The notes: generated by a model from the sequence alone, not told the origin. 64,000 bases of DNA from Bacillus cereus (GCF_025917685.1 NZ_CP089518.1:3783001-3847000), one strand, 5' to 3'. Numbered from the stretch's first letter, positions 40,103 to 49,726 are shown. Program-made: numbers and translations.

Positions 40103-40136
40103 AAAAAGGTACTGCCAAATGGCAGTACCTTTTTTA
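40103..40136 (-). terminator. terminator after ykuJ
   Basis: AAAAAAGGTACTGCC / GGCAGTACCTTTTTT with a 4-nt loop, directly after the ykuJ stop. Confidence 0.88.
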
Positions 40137-40142
40137 TATGTA

Positions 40143-40379
40143 TCAAGAAATGATGTCGTAAATCTCAATTGCAACCATGTCGATGTTGTCGAATTGATAC
40201 ACTTGAGGTTTTTCACCTTGTTGATACACTTCTAACTCATACATTTCACTTTTATCGAAAAATTTCACGCTACATTTGCGCTCACCGTTCACTTCAAAAT
40301 AGCGTTGTGCTACTTCACCGCTTTCAGCTTGTTCTTGTAGACTAACAAGTCGAGTTAAAATTCCTTGGAGTAGAGACAT
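40143..40379 (-). CDS. ykuJ: YkuJ family protein
   Basis: A 78-aa soluble protein (MSLLQGILTRLVSLQEQAES) with the family stretch QRYFEVNGERKCSVKFF and FDNIDMVAIEIYDI. The fold is a small alpha/beta DUF; function unknown. AAAGGAGAGATTTC precedes ATG 40379, so the longer upstream frame is not used. It heads the ykuJ - zinc ribbon - ykuK - abbA series on this strand. Confidence 0.88.
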   Translation of the reverse strand: MSLLQGILTRLVSLQEQAESGEVAQRYFEVNGERKCSVKFFDKSEMYELEVYQQGEKPQVYQFDNIDMVAIEIYDIIS

Positions 40380-40611
40380 GAAATCTCTCCTTTCTCTGAT
40401 CTTCCTACCAATAGGTTTTACAGCTATACTCATTCTATCCGTCATAACAGAAAAAATGTTCCACACTCTAGGATAAAGGTTCTTGGCCAGAAACTCAACT
40501 AAAATTTGTCGAAATACGAAGGAAAAAGAAGAAAGAATATCTTTTTCCTTCTTTATTGCTCTTTTTATACTGACAGAATATAATAAAACACAGAAAAAGG
40601 GAGGAATTACA

Positions 40612-40848
40612 ATGAAAAAAATTGAGGTTTATACACAGCCTGATTGTCCGCCTTGTACCATTGTGAAAGAATTTTTAAAACATAATGACGTTGCGTATGA
40701 AGAATTTGACGTAAAAAAAGACGCCGCTGCACGCAATCGTCTGTTATATGACTATGACTCCTATTCAACTCCAACAGTTGTAATTGACGGAGAAGTTGTC
40801 GCAGGTTTTCAAATTGAAAAATTACAACAGCTACTTGGTATAGAATAG
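40612..40848 (+). CDS. glutaredoxin-like thiol-disulfide protein
   Basis: A 78-aa thioredoxin-fold protein with redox motif CPPC at residues 10-13 (MKKIEVYTQPDCPPCTIVKEFL) and the cis-proline TPTVVIDG. It resembles NrdH/glutaredoxin-like proteins of Firmicutes; these typically reduce small disulfides or ribonucleotide reductase. GGGAGGAATTAC precedes ATG 40612, so the longer open frame from 40483 is not used. No nrd genes are adjacent. Confidence 0.85.
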   Translation: MKKIEVYTQPDCPPCTIVKEFLKHNDVAYEEFDVKKDAAARNRLLYDYDSYSTPTVVIDGEVVAGFQIEKLQQLLGIE

Positions 40849-40874
40849 GAATAGGGAGAAACCTATTCCTATTC
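40843..40874. terminator. bidirectional terminator after the glutaredoxin-like gene
   Basis: 13-bp stem GAATAGGAATAGG / CCTATTCCTATTC with a 6-nt loop, overlapping the stop codon; it also follows the convergent 40875 gene. Confidence 0.75.
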
Positions 40875-41363
40875 TCATAATTGTTGTAACCTTTTTATTT
40901 CAGTCAAAAGTTCCTGACTTTCATGATACCCTGCTAATTTCCATTTCCCATTATCCTTTTGTAATGTCACAATTTGATATTGTCCACTTTTTGCCCGTTC
41001 ATAGACATATAAATTTTTATGTTCCTCATCATATGACATTTTTGTTTCTGAATTAAAGGAAAACGGAGCTTCTTTTGCTGGAAGTAAATACTCACCACTT
41101 TGTTTTTCATTTCTACTGTTTTCATCTGTAAAAACTTGAAGGAAATTATTTGTAAAATATGGTGATAACGTCTCTATCATCTTATTCATTGGTATTTGCT
41201 TCCCTCGAATTGAAAATTGCGTCTCATAACCTTTTTGTATCGTTGTAAACACTTCTTTCCGATCCACTTTCACTTCTTCTTTCCCTAAAACAGTTGTGAC
41301 ACTATAGCCAACTAGAAAGGCAACACATATAAATAGAACAAACCATATTCCATATTTCCTCAT
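40875..41363 (-). CDS. DUF3993-like exported or membrane-anchored protein
   Basis: A 162-aa protein with an N-terminal signal or anchor (MRKYGIWFVLFICVAFLVGYSVTTV) and a soluble outer domain. I think it belongs to DUF3993, without known function. No lipobox Cys is present, so it is probably anchored by the helix. GGAAGGTG lies before ATG 41363. It is convergent with the glutaredoxin-like gene. Confidence 0.65.
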   Translation of the reverse strand: MRKYGIWFVLFICVAFLVGYSVTTVLGKEEVKVDRKEVFTTIQKGYETQFSIRGKQIPMNKMIETLSPYFTNNFLQVFTDENSRNEKQSGEYLLPAKEAPFSFNSETKMSYDEEHKNLYVYERAKSGQYQIVTLQKDNGKWKLAGYHESQELLTEIKRLQQL

Positions 41364-41524
41364 TTTTTCACCTTCCTTTTAAAAGAGCTTGTCTTTGTAG
41401 TATTCATTGTAACAATGATTATGCAAAGACAGGGATGATTTCGTTCGTAAAATCTTTACAACGATAGACAGCATTTTCATTATTATTTTCACTATTACCA
41501 ATTTATGATAAAAACAAACAAAAA

Positions 41525-41548
41525 AATGCACGAATCTCTTCGCGCATT
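41525..41548 (-). terminator. terminator after ykuI
   Basis: Stem AATGCGCGAA / TTCGTGCATT (one G-U pair) with a 4-nt GAGA loop and TTTTT on the minus strand, overlapping the stop codon. Confidence 0.75.
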
Positions 41549-42764
41549 AAAATAAAACGTCTTCTTCATATAAATATTCATAAGATAAATCTATAAATAA
41601 AAAGTTTTCATCATCAATCGGGAAAGAAAATGTTCGTACCATTTCACCAGTTTCAATATCGGCATATAAATCTGAAAGTCGCGCCTTATTTTCAAAACGC
41701 ATTTTCATGATATTCTCGAGAAAATACGGACGCCAACTCCAGTTTTTCATATAATACTCCGGCATCACAATCCATTCCCCATCTTTTTTCATAACATTAC
41801 CTGATTGCTGGAAACCATCTTCATTACAAATAAATATCCGAAAACTACATTGTGATACACTTTGGCTAAATTGTAATAACCAGTCATTTATATCTTCATT
41901 CTTTTTTTGTTTTGACAGAACATCACCAATTCGATCACGTAACATCTCTGTTAAATTATAAATTTTTTGCAACTTCTTCTTCTCATGCAGAATAAATTGA
42001 TGACATTCATTACCAAGTCGCTCTTTTAAAACATTCGTTTCAATAAAATCCGGTAAACATTCTTTTAAATAATTACCTTGATAATATCTACCACCGTTTT
42101 TCCAAGCATATTGTAGTTGATAAAAAGCATCAATCTCTTCATATAACAATGTCGCACCAATTCTTCTAGCAAGTAAAGATAAGGAATATAAAATATCTTG
42201 ATAAGATTGTAAAAGTGCAGTTTGCCTTAGGTTTGTTAAATCTACTTTTAAAATATCCGGTGCTAACACGCTAATACGTTCTAAATTACTTGTACCCGTT
42301 CCAACTTTATTAATCGAAATTTGAATACCATATGTACGATAATACATCAGCAAATGATTAAATTGCTCGATATCTTCTTTACATTCATGTTCTGTAATCT
42401 CTAAAACAATGTGGTTCAAATTTAAACCTTGTTTTTCATACATCAATAAAAGTTGAAGTAAACTTTCATCTTCATCATTCATTAATACATTAGCATTCCG
42501 ATGTATAAATAATAATAATTTTTGATCTGTTTCTAAATACCTATTTAACGCTTTTTCTACTATGATATTATCTGCTTCCAGTTGGAACTCACTCGGAATA
42601 GAATCATCATGGAAGAAAGATGCTAAACTTTGTATGCCCTCTTCTGTTTGAATACGTCCTACAACTTCATATCCAATTACTGTATGCTCATCAGCACTAA
42701 AAATAGCTTGATAATAAGGAAGGACTTTATCCAAGTTACTCATTACATCTAATGCATCTATCAA
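41547..42764 (-). CDS. ykuI: degenerate EAL-domain c-di-GMP binding protein YkuI
   Basis: A 405-aa protein with an N-terminal EAL domain (about 10-245) and a C-terminal PAS-like domain (about 290-400), collinear with B. subtilis YkuI, which binds c-di-GMP but shows no measured hydrolysis. The EAL signature is YEVVGR (E kept, AL lost), the DDFG loop is INKVGTGTSN, so both metal Asp are missing, while EITEHE and ILKVDLT remain. I therefore expect a receptor, not an active phosphodiesterase. TTG start at 42764 with GGGAGGG upstream. Confidence 0.88.
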   Translation of the reverse strand: MIDALDVMSNLDKVLPYYQAIFSADEHTVIGYEVVGRIQTEEGIQSLASFFHDDSIPSEFQLEADNIIVEKALNRYLETDQKLLLFIHRNANVLMNDEDESLLQLLLMYEKQGLNLNHIVLEITEHECKEDIEQFNHLLMYYRTYGIQISINKVGTGTSNLERISVLAPDILKVDLTNLRQTALLQSYQDILYSLSLLARRIGATLLYEEIDAFYQLQYAWKNGGRYYQGNYLKECLPDFIETNVLKERLGNECHQFILHEKKKLQKIYNLTEMLRDRIGDVLSKQKKNEDINDWLLQFSQSVSQCSFRIFICNEDGFQQSGNVMKKDGEWIVMPEYYMKNWSWRPYFLENIMKMRFENKARLSDLYADIETGEMVRTFSFPIDDENFLFIDLSYEYLYEEDVLF

Positions 42765-42822
42765 CGTGCTTCCCTCCCTTTACTTTTCAAAAATTATAAC
42801 ACGATATTTACGGAAAAATAAT

Positions 42823-42853
42823 AAAAAATCCCTTCAGTTTTCCTGAAGGGATT
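42823..42853 (-). terminator. terminator after fadH
   Basis: 11-bp stem AATCCCTTCAG / CTGAAGGGATT with a 5-nt loop and T run on the minus strand, about 165 bp past the fadH stop. Confidence 0.8.
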
Positions 42854-43018
42854 AGAGGGGTAAAATGCTAAGGGGAATTAGCAATTCTACTATGAAGAAA
42901 AAAGAGGTCTTAAATATACCGTATATATTCCCCTTTGTAAACACCTTTCTCTCACGTGTCACAATTCCGTCACATTTTACCGGAGAAAAATGAATAAATC
43001 ATTCATTTTTCATCCCTT

Positions 43019-43783
43019 TTAAAATGGATATTGGTGCAAATGCTGGCCACCATCCATTGTCATACAAGTACCATTTATGTATGCAGCTTCGTCTGAACAT
43101 AAATAATAGGCTAGACCTGCGATTTCTTCTGGTGTCCCCAATCTACCAAGTGGGACACTCTGTATTGTACGCTTAGCCATTTCTTCTGAAATCCATAATT
43201 TATCGGCACCACCCGTACGTTCAATCGGTCCTGGTGCGATAGCATTAACTCGTATCCCATATTTACGTCCCCACTCAACAGCAAGCGTTTTAGTCATTGC
43301 TAATACACCAGCTTTAGCTGCTGCTGAATGAATAACCCCTGGCCCTGCATCCCATGCATATGTTGCCACCATGTTAATGATATTTCCTTTTATACCTTTT
43401 TCAATCCAATATTTTCCGACAGCCTGGCTACAATAAAATGTACCATTTAATACAATGTTAATTACCGAATTCCAGCCATTCACAGATAAGTCCTCCGCTG
43501 GACAAATAAAGTTTCCAGCTGCATTATTTATTAAAATATCAATTCGTCCAAACTTCTCATCAATATGCTCAATCATCTTTTGGATATCATCAGTATTTCG
43601 TACATCCATTTGTACAGGTAATACTTGCCCCGGAAACTGTTCAATTTCTAGCTTTGTTTCTTCTAGTTTTTCTTTTGTACGTCCTGTAATAACAACTCGT
43701 GCCCCTTCTTTCGCAAAACGAATCGCCATTCCTTTTCCCATTCCACTTGATCCACCTGTTATAATAACTACCTTCTCTTTCAC
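43019..43783 (-). CDS. fadH: 2,4-dienoyl-CoA reductase, SDR type
   Basis: A short-chain dehydrogenase that reduces 2,4-dienoyl-CoA from unsaturated fatty acids with NADPH. The cofactor site is TGGSSGMGKGM, then NNAAGNFICPAEDLS; the usual YxxxK is HSAAAK, as in the FadH group. GTG 43783 lies 7 nt after GGAGG and gives 254 aa, the same as B. subtilis FadH (YkuF), so the longer frame from 43813 is not used. It is divergent from ykuE. Confidence 0.9.
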   Translation of the reverse strand: MKEKVVIITGGSSGMGKGMAIRFAKEGARVVITGRTKEKLEETKLEIEQFPGQVLPVQMDVRNTDDIQKMIEHIDEKFGRIDILINNAAGNFICPAEDLSVNGWNSVINIVLNGTFYCSQAVGKYWIEKGIKGNIINMVATYAWDAGPGVIHSAAAKAGVLAMTKTLAVEWGRKYGIRVNAIAPGPIERTGGADKLWISEEMAKRTIQSVPLGRLGTPEEIAGLAYYLCSDEAAYINGTCMTMDGGQHLHQYPF

Positions 43784-43977
43784 ATACATCCCCTCCAAAA
43801 AATGAATACACATTCATTTTATCATTTTATTTAACAGAAATCTTTATATTTTTAATATTTTCTGATATTTTAGCGTAAAGAGGTTTCTTTCCGTTCATTT
43901 TTTCGTAATCTATACTACTTTTTTAATATCCAAAATATATTTTTAAAAAACTGAAAGGAGATTCAAGTAACCTGTAT

Positions 43978-44835
43978 ATGAAAAAAATTACAAGAAGAAA
44001 TTTTTTAAAAGCTGGAATACGCACTTGTCTATATTCATTTATCACCGCTAGCATCGGCTATTACTATGCTAAATATATAGAACCCTATTTACTTTCTTTT
44101 ACCCAACACACACTTACATCACAACTCATACCAAAAGGTTTTCATGGTATGAAGATTCTTCAATTTAGCGATTTACACCTGGGATACTATTTCTCTCTCC
44201 AACATTTATCTCAAATCGTTTCCAAAATCAATGCTGAAAAGCCAGATATTGTCCTTTTTACTGGTGACCTCATTGATGATTATCAAACTTATACCGAGGC
44301 TCCTTTTGTGGCATCCATTTTAAAGAATATACAAGCACCCTTCGGTAAATTTTCCATTTATGGTAACCACGACCATGGCGGATATGGAACTGAATACTAT
44401 GATCACATCATGCGTGAATCGGGATTTGAACTTTTACAAAATAGTGAAAAGCGAATTCGTTTACTGGATAATAGTGAAATTTCCATTTTCGGGCTCGATG
44501 ATGTACTACTAGGCAAACCAAAAATAGCGGAAACTTTACAGCAAGCAAAACAAAATATTTATACAATTGTTCTCGTTCACGAACCAGATATCGCGCCACA
44601 AATCGCTACATATCCAATCAACCTTCAACTTTCTGGTCATAGCCATGGTGGACAAGTACAAATTCCTTTTTTAGGTGCTATTATTACCCCGTCGCTTGCA
44701 AAACAATATATTGAAGGTTTCTATAACATTCAGGATTTGACTCTCTATGTCAATCGAGGTATTGGAAGAACACGTGTCCCATTCCGCTTTATGTCAAAAC
44801 CCGAAATTACACTCTTCACCCTACAACATTCGTAA
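43978..44835 (+). CDS. ykuE: Tat-exported metallophosphoesterase YkuE
   Basis: A calcineurin-like phosphoesterase located at the cell wall. The N-terminus KKITRRNFLKAGIRTCLY is a twin-arginine signal (RRNFLK), matching B. subtilis YkuE, a TatAyCy substrate. Metal motifs in order: FSDLHLG, TGDLIDD, YGNHDHGG, LVHEPD and LSGHSHGG. 285 aa. GAAAGGAG precedes the ATG. The substrate is unknown. Confidence 0.92.
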   Translation: MKKITRRNFLKAGIRTCLYSFITASIGYYYAKYIEPYLLSFTQHTLTSQLIPKGFHGMKILQFSDLHLGYYFSLQHLSQIVSKINAEKPDIVLFTGDLIDDYQTYTEAPFVASILKNIQAPFGKFSIYGNHDHGGYGTEYYDHIMRESGFELLQNSEKRIRLLDNSEISIFGLDDVLLGKPKIAETLQQAKQNIYTIVLVHEPDIAPQIATYPINLQLSGHSHGGQVQIPFLGAIITPSLAKQYIEGFYNIQDLTLYVNRGIGRTRVPFRFMSKPEITLFTLQHS

Positions 44836-44894
44836 CAATTCGCCTATTTTCTTACTTATCCTTTCTTGTACTCGCTCATCCACGCTTGGTCTAC

Positions 44895-44903
44895 CATATG
44901 ATA
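44895..44903 (+). promoter_or_regulatory. SigK-like -10 element upstream of the Pro/Tyr-rich gene
   Basis: CATATGATA fits the SigK -10 CATAnnnTA, 30 bp before the start codon. No clear AC is present at the expected -35 distance, so support is weak. Confidence 0.3.
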
Positions 44904-44932
44904 AAAATGAGTCCAATAAAGGAGGTTTGTTC

Positions 44933-45169
44933 ATGTATCCATATTATCAACCAATCCCAGTTCGTTCAGCACCTATTGGCCCAGCAGGCGACTCACGCTT
45001 CTTTCCATTTTTCGGTGTTCCATTTCTAGCCGGAATTGCTGGAGGATTACTCGGTGGGGCATTAGCTTTCGGCCCTAGACCGTTTTATCCGCCTTATCCA
45101 CCGCCTTTCCCACCACCAGCACCCTTTCCTTGTTACGGAGGGCCTTGTCAGCAACCATACTATTACTAA
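44933..45169 (+). CDS. Pro/Tyr-rich small protein, possible spore coat component
   Basis: A 78-aa protein (MYPYYQPIPVRSAPIGPAGD) with a central Gly/hydrophobic segment FLAGIAGGLLGGALAF and a C-terminus of Pro and Tyr (YPPYPPPFPPPAPFP ... QQPYYY) with two Cys. Such composition is common among Bacillus spore coat proteins, but I recognise no specific family. AAAGGAGG precedes ATG 44933, so the longer upstream frame is not used. A SigK-like -10 lies upstream. Confidence 0.65.
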   Translation: MYPYYQPIPVRSAPIGPAGDSRFFPFFGVPFLAGIAGGLLGGALAFGPRPFYPPYPPPFPPPAPFPCYGGPCQQPYYY

Positions 45170-45288
45170 TTTTAAAAAAATTCTTCCAAATCTTATTCTC
45201 TCAAGGAACCGACTCATCACACGCTTATAATAAAAACTATTCTCTCTACTCATTCTTCCATTTTAGGAACATATGAGTAGAGAAAAAA

Positions 45289-45325
45289 AGTAAAAACCTC
45301 TTAATTGCACTAAGAGGTTTTTACT
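45289..45325 (-). terminator. terminator after ppk
   Basis: Perfect 15-bp stem AGTAAAAACCTCTTA / TAAGAGGTTTTTACT with a 7-nt loop. Confidence 0.88.
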
Positions 45326-45334
45326 ATATTCCCA

Positions 45335-47452
45335 CTATTCAGCATCTGTATTTTGATAAGCCATCTTAAATAAACTCACTTGGCTATCAATTTCTTCTAC
45401 ACCACTATTAATAATATAATAATAGTCACCATCTTTATTTTGTTCACGTGTTTTCACATTATCAGCTAAAGTAAGCTGTAAGATTGCCTTTATTCTCGCT
45501 TTCATTTCAATATCTAAAATTGGGAAAGATATTTCTACTCGTTTTTCCATATTTCGTGTCATCAAATCAGCTGAAGATAAGTATATTTTCTCATCTCCAT
45601 TATGATGGAAATAATAAATACGACTATGTTCTAAATATCTTCCCACAACACTAACCACACGAATATTTTCACTTACATTTGGAATCCCAGGTCTTAAACA
45701 ACATGTCCCTCTAACGATGAGCTCTACCCTTACCCCAGCTTGCGATGCTTCATACATTTTTTTTATTAACGGTTTATCTGTTAACGAATTCATCTTAGCG
45801 ATAATATATCCATTTCCATATTGTCTATGGTAACGGATTTCCTCATCTATTAAATCCATAAATTGCTCTCTTATATCAAATGGTGCAACAGATAAATGAT
45901 GAAAATGCGGTTTCGTTGTATAGCCACTCAAATAATTAAAGAAGTTTGTTGCATCTATACCAAAGTCTTTTCGCGATGTAATATATCCAAAATCGGTATA
46001 TAACTTCGCTGTTGCATCATTATAATTTCCGGTTCCAAGATGTACAAACCTTTCAATCTTTCCGTTTCTTCTTCTTACAACTAACGTAATTTTACTATGC
46101 GTTTTCAAGTGACTTACTCCGTAAATAACGTGACATCCGGCCTGTTCCAATTCTTTAGCCCAATGAACATTATTCTCTTCATCAAACCTCGCCTTTAACT
46201 CAACCAATACCGTCACTTGTTTCCCTTTTTCAGCCGCTACCTTTAGCGCCTGAATAATCGGAGAATCTCCACTTACACGATATAATGTTTGTTTGATTGC
46301 AAGTACATTCGAGTCATCTGCCGCATCACGGACAAAATCAACGACTGGCTGAAACGACTCAAAGGGATGGTGTAATAAAATATCATGTTCTATCGCTTTT
46401 TCAAATACATCTTCCTCATCACCTAAATCTTGAGGAGGTTGGGGAATAAGAGCCGGATATACTAGATGTTCATATAAAGGTGCTAGTTTTTTATATAAGG
46501 AGAATAAACATGTTAAATCTAACGGTCCATCCATCATGTACACATCTTCATCTTTTACTTCTAACACTTCATACAATAACGCTAACACTCTTTCATCAAT
46601 GTGTTCTTTACCAACTTCTAAACGAACGGCAGCTCCCCACTTACGCTTTTTCAATTCTTTTTCAATTACTTTTAATAAATCGCGTGCACCTTCTTCATGG
46701 ATTGTTAAATCCGCATTACGTGTAATACGGAAACGAGTAACGGGTGATACGTTATATCCTGTGAATAATTTATGCGTAAAACCACTAATTACATCTTCTA
46801 ATAAAATAAATTTATGTTTTTGCCCTTCACTCGGTAAAAATATGAAACGCTCCAGCAAAGAAGGCACTTGGACAATTCCTAACTTCGTGCGATTTTCTTC
46901 CTCTGCCTGCTTCTCATCGTATAAAATAGTAGCTAAATTCAGGCTTTTATTTAATAACATAGGAAATGGACGATACGCATCAATAGCTACAGGAGTTAAT
47001 ACCGGAAAGATTTGTTCATCAAAATATTCTTCTATAAATTCTCTCTGCTCTTTCGTCAAATCATGGAATGTTAGACGCTCAATCCCCTCTAGTTCAAGCG
47101 CTGGCAATACATAGCCTTTAAACGTGTCATACTGTACAGTCATTAACTCATGAGCTTTTATCGCAATCTTATTTAACTGTTTCTTCGGTGTTAAACCCGC
47201 TTTATTTTCTGGCTGATTAAATCCAGCACTTACTTGATCTTTCAAACCTGCTACGCGCACCATAAAAAATTCATCTAAATTTGAACTAAAAATACTAATA
47301 AACTTTAATCTTTCTAAAAGTGGATTATTTTCATCTTGCGCTTCTTGTAGTACACGTTCATTAAAAGCTAGCCAGCTCAACTCACGGTTATTATAATAAG
47401 CTGTATCATTTAAATTTACTAAATTCCCCTTTAGCAATTCCATTCTCTTCAC
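45335..47452 (-). CDS. ppk: polyphosphate kinase 1
   Basis: Ppk1 reversibly polymerises the gamma phosphate of ATP into polyphosphate. The 705-aa protein has the N-terminal helical domain (NNRELSWLAFNERVLQEA), and the two phospholipase-D-like catalytic halves with the autophosphorylated His region HLKTHSKI and HLGTGNYND, plus the C-terminal block SADLMTRNMEKRVE. The start is ambiguous: GTG 47452 is 4 nt after AAAGGG, ATG 47443 is further away. It is 99 bp downstream of ppx. Confidence 0.95.
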   Translation of the reverse strand: MKRMELLKGNLVNLNDTAYYNNRELSWLAFNERVLQEAQDENNPLLERLKFISIFSSNLDEFFMVRVAGLKDQVSAGFNQPENKAGLTPKKQLNKIAIKAHELMTVQYDTFKGYVLPALELEGIERLTFHDLTKEQREFIEEYFDEQIFPVLTPVAIDAYRPFPMLLNKSLNLATILYDEKQAEEENRTKLGIVQVPSLLERFIFLPSEGQKHKFILLEDVISGFTHKLFTGYNVSPVTRFRITRNADLTIHEEGARDLLKVIEKELKKRKWGAAVRLEVGKEHIDERVLALLYEVLEVKDEDVYMMDGPLDLTCLFSLYKKLAPLYEHLVYPALIPQPPQDLGDEEDVFEKAIEHDILLHHPFESFQPVVDFVRDAADDSNVLAIKQTLYRVSGDSPIIQALKVAAEKGKQVTVLVELKARFDEENNVHWAKELEQAGCHVIYGVSHLKTHSKITLVVRRRNGKIERFVHLGTGNYNDATAKLYTDFGYITSRKDFGIDATNFFNYLSGYTTKPHFHHLSVAPFDIREQFMDLIDEEIRYHRQYGNGYIIAKMNSLTDKPLIKKMYEASQAGVRVELIVRGTCCLRPGIPNVSENIRVVSVVGRYLEHSRIYYFHHNGDEKIYLSSADLMTRNMEKRVEISFPILDIEMKARIKAILQLTLADNVKTREQNKDGDYYYIINSGVEEIDSQVSLFKMAYQNTDAE

Positions 47453-47551
47453 ACTTCCCTTTGAAACTTTTTCACTATAATTTAGTTACTTTTATTTTAT
47501 CAAATTACTATATTCCAAAGTGTTAATTTTTTGTAAAGACATCCGTACAAC

Positions 47552-49126
47552 TTAACGTTTTGATTCAAATGATAAGTTAATATTCGTTTTCAATACTCTT
47601 TCCAGCTGCTTTTTTTGCTTTTCAGCTTGCACTTTTTCTGATAACGCCGATTGCTCACATACAATTCTAAATGTTAATCCTTCTTTACTTTCTGTTATAG
47701 ATATCGTTTCAACAAGCGATCTTTGTCTCACATTTAAAGCAGCTGAAAATTGCAAAACAGCTCCTAATAACCGAATTTTTTTTTGTTCACTTTTCTCAAA
47801 CCAACCTTCAAATGGAGCTAAATGTTGTTTAAATAACATTTTTGATTTGTATGAGGCAATAAGCGCTAATCTAACTCGGTCTTTATGCATCATACCATCA
47901 ATTGTTTTATTCGCCAGTAAATAAAACGTATGTAAGCGGCTCGCTTCTTCATCTATGTACTTCCCAATATTAAATACTTTCGCCGCTTGATGGAATATTT
48001 CCCAGTCTTTTTCCGACATAGAAATAAGTCCTACTCCTTCAAGTTGTTTACAAATCAATGTTCCTTGTTTAATAAGTTGAATTACAAATTCCATATCCAT
48101 TTCGTATTCAAATGATAATAGATGTAAACTTTCTTCTACTACGTTTGGATAGTATGAAATCCCCAAATCTTTCGTTAATTCTTCATAGAAAACACCTTCT
48201 CTTAATCCTTTTTTACTCAATACAAATGCCGGTGCCTCTATAACGTTAACCAGTATATGAAAGACTTCGATAGCTGGAATAATCGTATCCGCTCGATCTT
48301 TTGCTAACCCCTCTAACTTTTGAAGCTCTATGAACGACAATTCTTTTAATTCCTCTTTTACATGTTGAATATCTTCTTCTTTCATTTTGTATAAATGTAA
48401 TCCAGCTATAGGATAACAAATTAAATTTTGATGGATTTTCACCAAGTTCCTCGCACTTCCACCAATTGCGATAAGGGGTAATTTTTTATCGATTAACCAT
48501 GGTAACGTTCGAAATTGATTCCATAAATAGTTTTTAATTTTCTCTAACTCTTCTGTAGTAGGAATATCACCTTGAATAAATTGTTGCTTTAAAGAAAGTG
48601 CTCCAAAAGGAAAGCTATGATATTCTAAATTTTCTCTATTTCGGAAGTATGTAACTTCTGTGCTTCCCCCACCAATATCAACTGTAACTCCTTCTGAAAA
48701 TGAAGTAGAATTCATAACTGCTAAATAACCGTAACGTGCTTCTTCATATTCTGATAAAACTCTAAGAGTAAAATCTGTTTGTCCTTCAACAAGTTTTTTA
48801 ATTTCATCTTGATTCTCTGCCTGTCTAATTGTTGCCGTTGCGACACAAAGCACATGATGCAACTTATGAAATCGTGTACTTTCTTGAAATTGAAATAATG
48901 TTTGTAACAATACTTCTATTCCTTCTTCACTTAATACACCATCTACTAAGTAATTTCTTAACCTAGCGACCACTTTCGTATTTTCAATCTCTTTATAAAA
49001 ACCTCCGCTTTGTTTTTCATAAATAACTAAGCGCATTGTATTAGAACCAATGTCTATAATGGCATATTGTTGTTTTAATATTTCTTTCAAACTTCTCACT
49101 CTTTCATTATCAAATTTCTGAAACAT
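47552..49126 (-). CDS. ppx: exopolyphosphatase (Ppx/GppA family)
   Basis: Hydrolyses terminal phosphates of polyphosphate and possibly pppGpp. ASKHA-fold motifs are AIIDIGSNTMRLVIYE and TVDIGGGSTEVTYF; the helical C-terminal HD-like domain starts at about 320 (total 524 aa). The start is uncertain: ATG 49126 has no good ribosome binding site, while TTG 49090 (LKEILKQQYAII) follows GAGTGAG, so the protein may be 512 aa. It lies upstream of ppk on the same strand, so the making and breaking enzymes of polyphosphate are paired. Confidence 0.93.
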   Translation of the reverse strand: MFQKFDNERVRSLKEILKQQYAIIDIGSNTMRLVIYEKQSGGFYKEIENTKVVARLRNYLVDGVLSEEGIEVLLQTLFQFQESTRFHKLHHVLCVATATIRQAENQDEIKKLVEGQTDFTLRVLSEYEEARYGYLAVMNSTSFSEGVTVDIGGGSTEVTYFRNRENLEYHSFPFGALSLKQQFIQGDIPTTEELEKIKNYLWNQFRTLPWLIDKKLPLIAIGGSARNLVKIHQNLICYPIAGLHLYKMKEEDIQHVKEELKELSFIELQKLEGLAKDRADTIIPAIEVFHILVNVIEAPAFVLSKKGLREGVFYEELTKDLGISYYPNVVEESLHLLSFEYEMDMEFVIQLIKQGTLICKQLEGVGLISMSEKDWEIFHQAAKVFNIGKYIDEEASRLHTFYLLANKTIDGMMHKDRVRLALIASYKSKMLFKQHLAPFEGWFEKSEQKKIRLLGAVLQFSAALNVRQRSLVETISITESKEGLTFRIVCEQSALSEKVQAEKQKKQLERVLKTNINLSFESKR

Positions 49127-49267
49127 GTTCTATCACTATTATACAAAATAGTTGTTTTTTGTAACAATATTGCTTTAATATTGAAAATATATACAATTAC
49201 TTTTTGCATATAATAAAAACCCATTTTATTTATGCTATAATAAGGAAAAATTGAAAGGAGATTCAAT

Positions 49268-49726
49268 ATGAAACCTTCACAACCACAATCTCAATTACAT
49301 AACCAACATTCTATTAATAGACTAGCTCAATCTATTTTCGTTGTGAATCGTCATGCTAAAGCTGCAACTAACCCTAAGTACTTATACTGGTTAAAAAAGA
49401 CTGCTTTAGAACGCTTAATTACTGAAAAGAAGGCTATCAAAGAAGGATTACATTTTTCTAGAAATCCACGTTTTAGTCAACAACAATCCGATGTTCTTAT
49501 ACGTTTAGGTGATTATTTTTTCCATATCCCTCCTACGAAAGATGATTTTCGCACCCTACCGCATCTTGGTCACCTTGAATCCTCCTATCGAAATCCGAAA
49601 ACAACCTTATCTTTAACAATAGCAAAAAAAACACTGCAAGATTATATTGGTCCTGAAGCATTAAAACAAGAAAAAAAATTAAGCGAACCAGTTCCATGGT
49701 ATAGTCGTACTTATACAAAAAAATAA
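49268..49726 (+). CDS. ykyB: YkyB family protein
   Basis: A 152-aa basic soluble protein with the family core VNRHAKAATNPKYLYWLKK, LHFSRNPRFSQQQSDVLIRL and HLGHLESSYRNPK, matching B. subtilis YkyB. Function unknown. GAAAGGAGATTCAAT precedes the ATG. It is divergent from ppx and convergent with ykyA. Confidence 0.9.
   Translation: MKPSQPQSQLHNQHSINRLAQSIFVVNRHAKAATNPKYLYWLKKTALERLITEKKAIKEGLHFSRNPRFSQQQSDVLIRLGDYFFHIPPTKDDFRTLPHLGHLESSYRNPKTTLSLTIAKKTLQDYIGPEALKQEKKLSEPVPWYSRTYTKK

Noticed and set aside
44747..44932. N-terminal extension of the Pro/Tyr-rich gene into ykuE
   Set aside because: It overlaps ykuE in another frame; AAAGGAGG directly before ATG 44933 sets the start.
46536..47114. 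A 192-codon plus-strand frame
   Set aside because: Entirely antisense to ppk; Ser/Thr/Asn-rich shadow without start signals.
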